Source: an uncultured Oscillospiraceae bacterium
GTDB taxonomy: Bacteria > Bacillota > Clostridia > Oscillospirales > Oscillospiraceae
Reading direction: 5' to 3'
NCBI GenBank assembly: GCA_947625355.1
Contig: CANQOA010000003.1
Location: 1 to 64,000, forward strand
DNA: 64,000 nucleotides
Under the pieces are notes generated by a model. The model was not told the origin of the DNA. It made no database searches and saw nothing but the letters and a program-made list of their open reading frames with translations. Numbering within the stretch: the first letter of the stretch is position 1; every line of letters starts with the position of its first letter. Shown piece by piece: positions 24,058 through 31,930 of the stretch. The translations under genes were made by a program, and so were the position numbers.

Positions 24058-25101
24058 TTACTCTTCCATCTGGCGCAGCAGCTGCTGGGCCGCCCGCTCG
24101 CCGTCATAGTCGGCGTCCTGGCCCCAGGTATAGCCCACCTGGCTGAACACGCCGAAGATGGCCTGGCCCTCCTCGGTCTGGGCCAGGTCGATGAACGCCT
24201 GGCCCAGAGCGGTGCGGAACTGCTCGTCCGCCATCAGGTCGGAGCTGAGGCTGTAAGCGATCAGGTCGTTGTAGATGCCGTCGGTCACGCCGATGACGGC
24301 GGTGTCCTCCGCCATGGGGCCGGGCCCGCCGTATTCGCTCTCCCAGACGGGGGCGTTCTTGATGCGGATGTGGCCGTAGGAGACCATCACATCCACCTGC
24401 TCCGCCGCCAGGCGCGCCACGGAGGTGGTGTGGGAGTCGCACTGGACCACATGCTCCAGGTCGCTGATGGACTTGCCGTAGTGGTCCTGCAGCCACAGGC
24501 AGGGATAGATATACCCGGAGGAGGACGTGGGGCTCAGCACCGCCCAGGTGGCGTCGTTCAGCTCCTCCCAGGTGGGCTCCTCGCCCTTTTCCACCTTCTC
24601 GGCCAGCGCCCGGCCCTTCTCGGAGGGGCCCGCCAGCACGATGCAGCGGTAATAGGTGCTCATGTCCTCGGTGTTCTCCTCGATGGTACCGTCGTTCCAG
24701 TCGGCCGGGTCCGTGGAGTCCTTGTTGATGGCGTAACGCAGCGCCGTGAGCAGCACGTCACACTCGTCGGAGAACAGCACATAGTTGCCCCCGGAGATGA
24801 AACCGATGTCGGCGCTGCCGGCGCCCAGGGCCTCCCCCACGGCGGTATAGCTGGTGCCGACGGTCATGTCGATGTCCTTCACGTCATAGCCCAGCTCCAA
24901 GAGCTTATCGTGCAGCAGGCTCTCCAGCGGCTCGGTGGCCGTGACGATCTGGTCCGCGTCGGCGTAGGGGGAGAAGGCGATCTTCAAACTCTCGATCTCC
25001 ACGGGCTCCTCCCCGTCGGCCAGGGCGGCGGCGCCGGACCCGGCCAGCAGGCACAGGCAGAGGACAACGGCGGTGAGTGCGGTCAGCAGATGTTTTTTCA
25101 T
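24058..25101 (-). CDS. PhnD-like ABC transporter substrate-binding protein
   Basis: Protein of 347 residues with an N-terminal signal (HLLTALTAVVLCLCLLAGSGAAALA; no clear lipobox cysteine in place). The body is the phosphate/phosphite/phosphonate binding fold: IAFSPYADADQIVTATEPLESLLHDKL, ALGAGSADIGFISGGNYVLF, and the ligand-loop SPTSSSGYIYP. In PhnD proteins that loop grips the phosphonate; here it is retained, which suits a phosphorylated or anionic ligand. First gene of the unit phnD-like, phnC-like, phnE-like, thiE, thiN, behind a structured leader. Confidence 0.87.
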   Translation of the reverse strand: MKKHLLTALTAVVLCLCLLAGSGAAALADGEEPVEIESLKIAFSPYADADQIVTATEPLESLLHDKLLELGYDVKDIDMTVGTSYTAVGEALGAGSADIGFISGGNYVLFSDECDVLLTALRYAINKDSTDPADWNDGTIEENTEDMSTYYRCIVLAGPSEKGRALAEKVEKGEEPTWEELNDATWAVLSPTSSSGYIYPCLWLQDHYGKSISDLEHVVQCDSHTTSVARLAAEQVDVMVSYGHIRIKNAPVWESEYGGPGPMAEDTAVIGVTDGIYNDLIAYSLSSDLMADEQFRTALGQAFIDLAQTEEGQAIFGVFSQVGYTWGQDADYDGERAAQQLLRQMEE

Positions 25102-25139
25102 GATCGATACCTCCAGATCTTTTTAGTCCGCCCGCGGGC

Positions 25140-25172
25140 AAAAAGACGGCATACGCAGCCGCGTATGCCGTC
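25140..25172 (-). terminator. Leader terminator upstream of the PhnD-like gene
   Basis: Minus-strand GACGGCATACGC, 4-nt loop, GCGTATGCCGTC, then TTTTT: a perfect 12-bp intrinsic terminator. It lies between the structured leader and the first gene and is the likely expression platform. Confidence 0.88.
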
Positions 25173-25173
25173 T

Positions 25174-25285
25174 CTGACCCTCAAGCAGCTGCTGACAGCC
25201 CGGCAATACCATGCCGGACGGTGGGGCGGTCGGTCCTTGATGGGACCCTCTCAACCCGGAACACGGGCTCCCTCGCAATCTGGTT
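25174..25285 (-). promoter_or_regulatory. Structured leader resembling the 5' domain of a TPP riboswitch
   Basis: On the minus strand it reads GGGAGCCC, a short hairpin, GGGTTGAGAGG, then a GGTCC/GGACC hairpin and CGACC. These match the P2-P3 (pyrimidine-sensing) part of TPP riboswitches, including the near-invariant TGAGA. The second half is not canonical: the conserved CTGATxTGG...GCGTAGGGAA block is missing. In its place is the perfect stem CCGGCA/TGCCGG. A terminator follows, as expected for a riboswitch. It could be a variant class, a decayed TPP aptamer, or chance similarity. Confidence 0.5.
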
Positions 25286-25357
25286 TCGTCATCCAATATG
25301 ATATTGAGCGCAGCGCGGGGGCGCTCCCCCTCCCGCTGCATTCCGCAAACCGTGCCC

Positions 25358-25386
25358 AGTTTAGCACGCCAAGCAGAGTTTTACAA
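25358..25386 (-). promoter_or_regulatory. Promoter for the PhnDCE-like/thiE/thiN unit
   Basis: Minus-strand TTGTAA, 17 bp, TAAACT. It is back-to-back with the thiD promoter, 10 bp away. Confidence 0.5.
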
Positions 25387-25395
25387 GAGAATTCT

Positions 25396-25424
25396 TTGAC
25401 AAATCGCCCCACATGCGGTACAAT
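25396..25424 (+). promoter_or_regulatory. Promoter for the TPP riboswitch-thiD operon
   Basis: TTGACA, 17 bp, TACAAT, a few bases before the riboswitch. Confidence 0.85.
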
Positions 25425-25432
25425 ACGCCCTG

Positions 25433-25530
25433 AACAAAAGGGGAGCCCATCGCAATGGGCTGAGAATCGGCTGTTCGGCCGTTACCCATGACCTGATTTG
25501 GATCATGCCAACGTAGGGAAATAGCGTGCG
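25433..25530 (+). ncRNA. TPP riboswitch (THI element)
   Basis: Contains GGGGAGCCC, TGGGCTGAGA, GTTACCCATGACCTGATTTGG, ATCATGCCAACGTAGGGAA: all conserved blocks of the thiamine-pyrophosphate aptamer in order, with both sensor helices. It is followed by an intrinsic terminator and thiD. Confidence 0.97.
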
Positions 25531-25535
25531 CGTCA

Positions 25536-25566
25536 CCGGCGGCTGTTTCCAGCCGCCGGCTTTGTT
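25536..25566 (+). terminator. Riboswitch expression-platform terminator
   Basis: CCGGCGGCTG / CAGCCGCCGG stem followed by CTTTGTTC, directly after the TPP aptamer. Confidence 0.8.
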
Positions 25567-25642
25567 CTATGGCGGCCATATTGAGGGCACCGCCTTATGG
25601 CCGCGGTAAAAAAGCATTGCTGTTGGGAAAGGAGAACACCAT

Positions 25643-26440
25643 ATGAAAACAGCATTGACGATTGCTGGATCCGACTCCAGCGGAGGCGCCGGCATCCAGG
25701 CCGACATCAAGACCATGACCGCCAACGGCGTTTACGCCATGAGCGCCATCACGGCCCTGACGGCCCAGAACACCACCGGCGTCCAGGGCATCTTCGAGGT
25801 CACCCCGGCCTTTCTGGCCATGCAGCTCGACAGCGTCTTTACGGACATCCGCCCGGACGCGGTAAAGATCGGCATGGTGTCCTCATCGGGGCTCATCGAG
25901 ACCATCGCGGAGCGGCTGGCCTTCTACCGCGCCGAAAACGTCGTGGTGGACCCGGTGATGGTGGCCACCAGCGGCTCCCGGCTCATCAGCGACGACGCCA
26001 TCGACACCCTCAAGGCCCGGCTGCTGCCCATGGCCGCGGTCCTGACGCCCAACATCCCGGAGGCGGAGGTGCTGGCCGGCATGGCCGTCTCCAGCCCCGA
26101 GGACATGATGGCCGCTGCGGAGAAGATTGGCCGGGAGTTCGGCTGCGCCGTGCTGTGCAAGGGCGGCCATGACCGCAACGACGCCAACGACCTTTTATAC
26201 CGGGACGGGGACTTCAAGTGGTTCTACGGCCGCCGGATCGACAATCCCAACACCCACGGCACCGGCTGCACCCTCTCCAGCGCCATCGCCTCCAACCTGG
26301 CCAAGGGCATGGACCTGGACGCCGCCGTGGAGCGGGCGAAGGCATACATCTCCGGCGCCCTGGGGGCCATGCTGGACCTGGGCCATGGCGCGGGGCCCAT
26401 GGACCACGCCTTCGCCATCGGCGGCGAGTTCGCCTCGTGA
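25643..26440 (+). CDS. thiD: HMP/HMP-P kinase (phosphomethylpyrimidine kinase)
   Basis: Ribokinase-family enzyme of 265 residues that phosphorylates hydroxymethylpyrimidine twice to HMP-PP. Motifs: TIAGSDSSGGAGIQADIKTM near the start, MSAITALTAQNT, DAVKIGMVSS, VVVDPVMVATSG, LTPNIPEAEVLAG, CAVLCKGGH, and the anion-hole NTHGTGCTLSSAIASNLAKG. First gene behind the TPP riboswitch; AAAGGAG precedes the ATG. It supplies HMP-PP for thiE. Confidence 0.95.
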   Translation: MKTALTIAGSDSSGGAGIQADIKTMTANGVYAMSAITALTAQNTTGVQGIFEVTPAFLAMQLDSVFTDIRPDAVKIGMVSSSGLIETIAERLAFYRAENVVVDPVMVATSGSRLISDDAIDTLKARLLPMAAVLTPNIPEAEVLAGMAVSSPEDMMAAAEKIGREFGCAVLCKGGHDRNDANDLLYRDGDFKWFYGRRIDNPNTHGTGCTLSSAIASNLAKGMDLDAAVERAKAYISGALGAMLDLGHGAGPMDHAFAIGGEFAS

Positions 26441-26450
26441 GGTGGCCGGG

Positions 26451-27113
26451 ATGACTGTCACCGAGAGACTGCTCGCCCGCACCCGGGACATCTGGGAGGG
26501 CTATAGCGCCCACCCCTTCGTCCGGGGCATCGCCGACGGCACCCTGGACCGGGAGAAGTTCCGCTTTTATATGATCCAGGATTACATCTACCTCGTCGAC
26601 TACGCCAAGGTGTTCGCCCTGGGCGTGGCCAAGTCCCGGGATGTGCAGACCATGCGCCTGTTCGCCGGCTATGTGCACCAGATCCTGGACGGGGAGATGG
26701 ACATCCACCGGGGCTATATGAAGCGCCTGTGCATCCCCCTGGAGGAGGCGGAGGCCGCCCAGGCGGCCCTGGACAACGCCTCCTACACGGCCTATATGCT
26801 GAAGGTCGCCTATGAAGAGGGCCCGGCGGAGATCGCGGCGGCGATCCTGTCCTGCGCGCTGAGCTATGAGCACATCGCCCGACGCATCGTGGCCGAACAT
26901 CCCGACGCGCAGGCCCACCCCTTTTACGGCGAGTGGGTGGCCGGCTACGCCGACGAGGGCTATGCCGCCGCCAACCGGGAGCTGGCCGCCCTGACGGAGC
27001 GGCTGGCGGCGGGCTATACCGAGGCCCAGCTGCGCCGCCTGGAGGAGATCTTCACGGTCTGCTCCCGCTATGAGGCCGCCTTCTGGGACATGGCCTGGGA
27101 GATGCGCGCCTGA
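26451..27113 (+). CDS. tenA: TenA family protein (thiaminase II / aminopyrimidine aminohydrolase)
   Basis: All-helical protein of 220 residues. SAHPFVRGIADGTLDREKFRFYMIQDYIYLVDYAKVFALG is the TenA N-terminal signature. The catalytic Cys lies in ILSCALSYEHIA and the C-terminal Glu in SRYEAAFWDMAW. TenA releases HMP from degraded thiamine (amino-HMP). The start at 26451 has GAGGTG 5-6 bp upstream, 11 bp after the thiD stop. The following NMT1-type transporter genes suggest uptake of base-degraded thiamine pyrimidines. Confidence 0.93.
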   Translation: MTVTERLLARTRDIWEGYSAHPFVRGIADGTLDREKFRFYMIQDYIYLVDYAKVFALGVAKSRDVQTMRLFAGYVHQILDGEMDIHRGYMKRLCIPLEEAEAAQAALDNASYTAYMLKVAYEEGPAEIAAAILSCALSYEHIARRIVAEHPDAQAHPFYGEWVAGYADEGYAAANRELAALTERLAAGYTEAQLRRLEEIFTVCSRYEAAFWDMAWEMRA

Positions 27114-27114
27114 G

Positions 27115-27867
27115 ATGCTGGATTTTCAAAACGTCTCGTTCCAGTACCCGGGGGACGGCGCCCCCACCGTGGACGGGCTGAGCTTTCACGTGGACCGGGG
27201 GGAGTTCGTCTGCCTGGTAGGCCCCTCCGGCTGCGGCAAGAGCACCGTCTTTCGGCTGATCTGCCAGCTGCTGCGGCCCTCCGGCGGCCGGATCCTGGTG
27301 GGCGGCAGGTCCATCGACGGGCAGAAGAACTACTGCGGCTATATGCCCCAGAGCGACTTGCTGTTCCCCTGGCGAACGGTGGAGGAAAACATCCGCCTGC
27401 CCCTGGAGATCCGGGGCGGCCGCTCCCGGCAGGAGATGGACGCGCTGACCGCCCAGGCGCTGCGCACCGTGGGGCTGGACGGCTGGGGGAAGAGGTCCCC
27501 CTCGGAGCTGTCCGGCGGGATGCGCCAGCGGGCGGCCTTCGCCCGCACGACCCTGACCGGCTCGGAGCTGCTGCTTTTGGACGAGCCCTTCTCCGCGCTG
27601 GATTATCTGACCCGCCTCGCCATGCGGGAGTGGCTGCTGGACCAGTGGCAGCGGGAGCGAAAGACCGTACTGTTCATCACCCACGACGTGGAGGAGGCCA
27701 TCTTCCTCTCCGGCCGGGTCCTGGCGGCGGAGGGCAGCCCCATCGGGCGTCTGGCCTCCTTCCCGGTGCCCCTGGGGTACCCCCGGACCGTCGAGTCTCT
27801 GGGCCGGCCGGAGGCGCTGGCGCTGAAGCGGCAGCTCATCGCCATGCTGCGAAGGAGGGAGCCATGA
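27115..27867 (+). CDS. thiZ: ABC transporter ATP-binding protein, thiamine-precursor (NitT/TauT-type)
   Basis: ATPase of 250 residues. Walker A VGPSGCGKSTVFRLICQL near residue 37, Q-loop in YMPQSDLLFPWRTVEEN, signature LSGGMRQRAAFARTTL, Walker B LLLLDEPFSALD, and H-loop FITHDVEEAIFLS. The ATG lies 1 bp after the tenA stop. Its stop overlaps the permease start as ATGA. Role as thiZ is inferred from context between tenA and the NMT1-like binding protein. Confidence 0.87.
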   Translation: MLDFQNVSFQYPGDGAPTVDGLSFHVDRGEFVCLVGPSGCGKSTVFRLICQLLRPSGGRILVGGRSIDGQKNYCGYMPQSDLLFPWRTVEENIRLPLEIRGGRSRQEMDALTAQALRTVGLDGWGKRSPSELSGGMRQRAAFARTTLTGSELLLLDEPFSALDYLTRLAMREWLLDQWQRERKTVLFITHDVEEAIFLSGRVLAAEGSPIGRLASFPVPLGYPRTVESLGRPEALALKRQLIAMLRRREP

Positions 27868-28616
27868 AGCCCAATACGAAAGCGAATCTGCCCGCGGCCA
27901 TTTTGCTCTTCGCGCTGCTCATGCTGTGGCAGGCCGGCGCCATGGGCATCGGCGCGGCCTATATCCTGCCCTCGCCGGTGCAGGTGCTGCGCCGGCTGTG
28001 GGAGCTGCGGGGCCCGCTCTTCACCGCCCACCTGCCCGCCACCATGGAGGTGGTGTTCATCGGATTGGCCATCTCGGTGGCGCTGGGGGTGGGACTGGCG
28101 GTGCTGATGGACGCCAGTCCCGTGGCGGAAAAGGCCCTGTACCCGCTGATCGTGGCCTCCCAGACCATCCCCACCACCGCGCTGGCCCCGCTGTTCGTGC
28201 TGTGGTTCGGCTACGGCATCTGGAGCAAGGTGCTGGTGACGGTGCTGATGACCTTCTTCCCGGTGGCCATCACGGTGTTCGACGGGTTCCGGTCCGTCCG
28301 GACGGAGATGGAGGAGCTGCTCGTCACCTTCGGCGCCGGCCGGCGGGAGATCTTTTGCAAGCTGAAGCTGCCGGCGGTGCTGCCCTATTTCTTCTCGGCC
28401 ATGAAAATGGCCATCCCCCTGTCCGTCATCGGCGCGGCCATCGGCGAGTGGCTGGGGGCTCAGAGCGGTCTGGGCTACTTCAGCCGCCGGATGATGACCC
28501 AGCTGGACGGGGCGGGCGTGTTCGCGCCCATATTGCTGCTGTCCGCCGCGGCCATGCTTCTGGTGGCGGTGACGGCGGCCGTCGAGCGCCGGGTCGTCAC
28601 CTGGCGCAATAAATAA
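27864..28616 (+). CDS. thiX: ABC transporter permease, thiamine-precursor (NitT/TauT-type)
   Basis: Six-helix permease of 250 residues of the TauC/SsuC type: YILPSPVQVLRRLWEL, the central TIPTTALAPLFVLWFGYGIWSK, and the EAA loop EELLVTFGAGRREIFCKLKLPAVLPYFF. The start at 27864 follows AAGGAGGGAGCC and overlaps thiZ by 4 bp. Function by context: uptake of a thiamine pyrimidine precursor. Confidence 0.87.
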   Translation: MKPNTKANLPAAILLFALLMLWQAGAMGIGAAYILPSPVQVLRRLWELRGPLFTAHLPATMEVVFIGLAISVALGVGLAVLMDASPVAEKALYPLIVASQTIPTTALAPLFVLWFGYGIWSKVLVTVLMTFFPVAITVFDGFRSVRTEMEELLVTFGAGRREIFCKLKLPAVLPYFFSAMKMAIPLSVIGAAIGEWLGAQSGLGYFSRRMMTQLDGAGVFAPILLLSAAAMLLVAVTAAVERRVVTWRNK

Positions 28617-28641
28617 AACAAACAAAAGGAGACATCCTTCC

Positions 28642-29649
28642 ATGAAGATCATGAAAAAACTGCTGGTCCTGCTGCTGTGCCTGACCCTGACGGCTGGGCT
28701 TCTCGCCGGCTGCGGCGAAAAAAAGGAGGACCAAAACGCCCAGCTGCGCACGCTCAACGTGGTCCTGGACTGGTATCCCAACGCCCTGCACACCTTCCTG
28801 TATACCGCCATCGAGCGGGGCTACTTTGCCGACGAGGGCCTGGACGTGCACATCCAGTTCCCCGCCAACGAGAACGACGCCCTCTCCCTGGTGGGCGCGG
28901 GCAAGGCGGAGATCGGGCTCTATTATGAGCACGACATCATCCAGGCCGTAGCGGACCAGGACGTGCCGGTCAAGTCCATCGCCGCGGTGGTCCAGTCGCC
29001 GCTGAACGTGATCCTGTCCCTGGCGGAGAAGGACATCCACTCCCCCGCCGACCTGGTGGGCAAGACGGTGGGCTACGGCGGCACCGCCCTCAGCGAGGCG
29101 CTGGTGCGCTCCATGATGGAGTACGTGGGCGCGGACGGGTCCGACGCGGAGCTGGTGAACGTGGGCTTTGAGCTGATGAGCGCCATGACCACCGGCAATG
29201 TGGACGCCACCATCGGGTGCCTGGTGAACCACGAGGTCCCCCAGATGGAGGAGGAGGGCTTCCAGGTCAACTGGTTTTTGGTGAACGAGTACGGCGTGCC
29301 CAACTACTATGAGGCCGTGTTCCTGGCCAACAACGAGATGATTGAGGCCGAGCCGGAGGTGCTCTCCGCGTTCCTGCGGGCCTGCGCCAAGGGCTTCGAG
29401 GACTTCAAGGCCGACCCGGAGGGCTGTCTGAAGATCCTGCTGGAGAACCAGAACGAGGAGAACTTCCCCCTGTCCGAGACGGTGGAGACCCAGTCCTGCC
29501 AGACCCTTCTGCCGCTGATGGAGACGGCGGACGCCGCCTTCCTCACCCAGTCGGCGGACAACTGGCAGGAGAACATCGACTGGATGTACGCCTCCGGCCT
29601 CATCAGCCACCCGGTGGAGGTCTCCCAGGTCATGGCGGAGCTCCCCTGA
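28642..29649 (+). CDS. thiY: NMT1/THI5-like substrate-binding lipoprotein, thiamine-precursor
   Basis: Protein of 335 residues with a lipoprotein signal (LTAGLLAGC lipobox, Cys near residue 24). The mature part starts LNVVLDWYPNALHTFLYTAIERGYFADEGLDVHIQFP, the NMT1/THI5-like signature, shared with ThiY and other pyrimidine-binding proteins. VGYGGTALSEALVRSMM and the NYYEAVFLANNEMIE segment follow. It closes the thiD-tenA-thiZ-thiX-thiY operon before a bidirectional terminator. Expected ligand: formylaminopyrimidine or HMP-like compounds. Confidence 0.9.
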   Translation: MKIMKKLLVLLLCLTLTAGLLAGCGEKKEDQNAQLRTLNVVLDWYPNALHTFLYTAIERGYFADEGLDVHIQFPANENDALSLVGAGKAEIGLYYEHDIIQAVADQDVPVKSIAAVVQSPLNVILSLAEKDIHSPADLVGKTVGYGGTALSEALVRSMMEYVGADGSDAELVNVGFELMSAMTTGNVDATIGCLVNHEVPQMEEEGFQVNWFLVNEYGVPNYYEAVFLANNEMIEAEPEVLSAFLRACAKGFEDFKADPEGCLKILLENQNEENFPLSETVETQSCQTLLPLMETADAAFLTQSADNWQENIDWMYASGLISHPVEVSQVMAELP

Positions 29650-29660
29650 CCGCACAGCGC

Positions 29661-29695
29661 AAAGCAGCCCGGACTGTCTGTCCGGGCTGCTTTTT
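29661..29695. terminator. Bidirectional terminator
   Basis: AAAGCAGCCCGGAC / GTCCGGGCTGCTTTTT; ends the thi operon and the opposing DegV gene. Confidence 0.9.
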
Positions 29696-29727
29696 CTGTC
29701 CGTAATGGCTCTCCCCGCCGCGCGGTC

Positions 29728-30558
29728 TCAGCTCTCGAAGCCCACCAGCAGACCGCCGGCCTCGGCATAGAAGGAGCACAGTCCCCTGGTGGGGACGATC
29801 TGCACATCCGCCGACCGCCAGGCGTCCAGCACCATGAACCGCAGCATGTCGGCCCCCTCCCGATCCTGGCAGTGGGCGATGCGCACCCGGCCGCCGGCAT
29901 AGCCCCGCTCCGTCATGCTCCGCAGGATGGCGTCCAGCGCCGAGCGCTGGCCCCGGCATTTGCGCAGCAGCTCCAGAGTGCCCTCCCGGCTGGCCGCGCC
30001 CACCACCCGGATGCCCAGCACCCCCGCCAGAGCCGCCGCCGGATGGCTGACCCGGCCGTTCCGGGCCAGGTTTTTCATGGACTCCAGACAGAACAGCAGA
30101 TGGGTCCGCCGCCGGTATTCCCCGATGGCGGCGGCCGTCTCGTCAAAGCCCGCGCCCCGGATGGTCAGCTCCCGCAGCTTTTCCGCGAGAAGCTGCATCT
30201 CCGGCCCGGTGGACAGGCTGTCCAGCACATGCACCCGCGCGCCGGGATGCAGCCGGACATACTCCTCCCCCGCCTGGGCCGCCGAGGCCCAGGCGCCGGA
30301 CAGGGCGCTGGTGATGGTCACGGCGAATACCTCTTCCGATCCGCCGAAGGCGTCCAGCCAGTCCTGGATGTTGGGGCAGGAGGAGCCTGAGCGGCCCTTG
30401 TACGCCGCCAGCTCCGCCACCATGGCGTCTACGTCCAGGGCGCCGTCGTCCGTATATTCCGCCTCCGCCGTCACGATCTTCAGCGGCACGCAGGCAAAGC
30501 GCACGCCCGGCAGAGACAGAAGATTCGCCGAGGAATCCGTCACGATCACACGGTCCAT
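29728..30558 (-). CDS. DegV family protein (fatty-acid-binding, FakB-like), copy 1
   Basis: Protein of 276 residues. DegV/FakB proteins bind a fatty acid and present it to FakA kinase. Seen here: VIVTDSSANL at the N-terminus, the GRSGSSCPNIQDWLDAF segment, ITSALSGAWASA, and the C-terminal THLLFCLESMKNLARNGRV and GIRVVGAASREGTLELL. Alone with its own promoter. A second DegV gene lies at 39.3-40.2 kb. Confidence 0.9.
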   Translation of the reverse strand: MDRVIVTDSSANLLSLPGVRFACVPLKIVTAEAEYTDDGALDVDAMVAELAAYKGRSGSSCPNIQDWLDAFGGSEEVFAVTITSALSGAWASAAQAGEEYVRLHPGARVHVLDSLSTGPEMQLLAEKLRELTIRGAGFDETAAAIGEYRRRTHLLFCLESMKNLARNGRVSHPAAALAGVLGIRVVGAASREGTLELLRKCRGQRSALDAILRSMTERGYAGGRVRIAHCQDREGADMLRFMVLDAWRSADVQIVPTRGLCSFYAEAGGLLVGFES

Positions 30559-30615
30559 AGGAACACCTCGTTTTTCAATAACTTTTTATCGGCTCATCAA
30601 AAACCCATTGGCGGC

Positions 30616-30644
30616 ATTATAGCAGTTTTCTAAAAACCTGTCAA
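30616..30644 (-). promoter_or_regulatory. Promoter for DegV copy 1
   Basis: Minus-strand TTGACA, 17 bp, TATAAT: fully consensus. Confidence 0.9.
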
Positions 30645-30676
30645 GTGATATCCATAAACCCGTCTAAAGGTTTTTG

Positions 30677-30705
30677 TTGACTTGGCGGCTGGAAAACGCT
30701 ACAAT
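30677..30705 (+). promoter_or_regulatory. Promoter for the DUF1836 gene
   Basis: TTGACT, 17 bp, TACAAT. Confidence 0.78.
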
Positions 30706-30735
30706 ATTGGATAGCCGCGAAAGGAGGACGGACTA

Positions 30736-31260
30736 GTGACCCAGCAGATGAAGGACGCGATGGCATCGGCGGTGCGGGATTTCCGCCTGCCCCGGTACAG
30801 CGAGATACCGAACGTGGGGCTCTATCTGGAGCAGGTGACAAAATACATCTGCGACTGTCTGGCGCCCCTGGGGGACGTGACCATCACCGGCTCCATGATC
30901 AGCAACTATGTCAAGCGGGGCCTGGTGGAGAACCCGGTGAAGAAGCAGTATCACCGGCGCCAGATCGCCTACCTGATCTATATCGCCGTGGCCAAAAACG
31001 TGCTGAGCCTGGACAACATCCGCCTCCTGCTGGAGATACAGCGGCGGACCTATGACCGGCAGGTGGCCTATGACTACTTCTGCGAGGAATTTGAGAACCT
31101 GCTCTATTATGTGTTCGGGCTGAAGAGCGCGCCGGACGCGGTGGGCACGGAGGCCACCGACGAGAAGGTCATGCTGCGCAACACCATCATCACCGTGGCC
31201 CACAAGGTCTATCTGGACATGTGCTTCCGCGCCATCCAGGCGGAAAACGCGCCGCAGTGA
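30736..31260 (+). CDS. DUF1836 family protein (MerR-like DNA-binding)
   Basis: Protein of 174 residues with GTG start behind AAAGGAGG. FRLPRYSEIPNVGLYLEQVTKYI, then TGSMISNYVKRGLVENPVKKQYHRRQIAYLIYIAVAKNVLSLDNI, is the DUF1836 pattern, a winged-helix/MerR-like fold predicted to bind DNA. Its targets are unknown. It faces away from DegV copy 1, and the two promoters lie 33 bp apart, so mutual regulation is possible. Confidence 0.87.
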   Translation: MTQQMKDAMASAVRDFRLPRYSEIPNVGLYLEQVTKYICDCLAPLGDVTITGSMISNYVKRGLVENPVKKQYHRRQIAYLIYIAVAKNVLSLDNIRLLLEIQRRTYDRQVAYDYFCEEFENLLYYVFGLKSAPDAVGTEATDEKVMLRNTIITVAHKVYLDMCFRAIQAENAPQ

Positions 31261-31271
31261 CCGGCCGCCGG

Positions 31272-31300
31272 TTGCTTTTTCCCGCCCCGCCTGCTATTAT
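31272..31300 (+). promoter_or_regulatory. Promoter for the flavin reductase-like gene
   Basis: TTGCTT, 17 bp, TATTAT, directly after the DUF1836 stop. Confidence 0.5.
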
Positions 31301-31353
31301 AATGACTGAGCTGCCCGGCAGCGGAAAATATCACCAGAAGGAGCGTTTTTGTC

Positions 31354-31926
31354 ATGATGAAAGATTTCGGCGTCAAGCCCTGGCTGTACCCCATGCCCAC
31401 CTATATGATCGCCACCTATAACGAGGACGGGACCGTGGACGCGATGATGATGGCCTGGGGCGGCATCTGCGCGGAGGATATGGTGGCCCTGAACCTGGAA
31501 GCCGACCACAAGACCGTGGCCAATCTGCGGGCCCGGGGGGCGTTCACCCTGTCCGTGCCCGGCATGGACACCATGGCCGCCTCCGACTATATGGGCATCG
31601 CCTCCGCCAACGACACCCCCGACAAGTTCGAGCGCACCGGCCTGCACGCGGTGAAGAGCAGCCGGGTGGACGCGCCCGTCATCACCGAGTACCCCCTGAC
31701 CCTGGAGTGCACCGTGGAGCGGTTCGAGGACGAGCCCTACGGCCTGCGGGTGCTGGGCCGCATCCAGAACGTGATGGCCGACGAGAAGGTGCTGGACGAG
31801 CTGGGCCGCGTGGACGCGGGCAAGCTGAACGCCTTCGCCTTCGACCAGATGCGCAACGGCTACTACGCCGTCACCGAGAAGGTGGGCCAGGCCTGGAACG
31901 CCGGAGCGGGCCTCATCCAAAAGTGA
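31354..31926 (+). CDS. Flavin reductase family protein
   Basis: Protein of 190 residues with the FMN-binding split-barrel fold: WLYPMPTYMIATYNEDGTVDAMMMAWGGIC, VALNLEADHKTVANLRARGAFTLSVP, and YPLTLECTVERFEDEPYGLRVLGRIQNVMADE. Members bind FMN and reduce flavins or unknown small substrates. AGAAGGAG precedes the ATG. It is separated from the nitroreductase gene by a terminator. Confidence 0.88.
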   Translation: MMKDFGVKPWLYPMPTYMIATYNEDGTVDAMMMAWGGICAEDMVALNLEADHKTVANLRARGAFTLSVPGMDTMAASDYMGIASANDTPDKFERTGLHAVKSSRVDAPVITEYPLTLECTVERFEDEPYGLRVLGRIQNVMADEKVLDELGRVDAGKLNAFAFDQMRNGYYAVTEKVGQAWNAGAGLIQK

Positions 31927-31930
31927 CCGC

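Noticed and set aside
21776-25101. True phosphonate uptake operon
   Set aside because: No C-P lyase, phosphonatase or phosphite dehydrogenase genes; the operon continues into thiE and thiN.
25381-25642. Possible small gene between the divergent thi promoters
   Set aside because: The stretch is fully explained by the promoter, TPP riboswitch and terminator.
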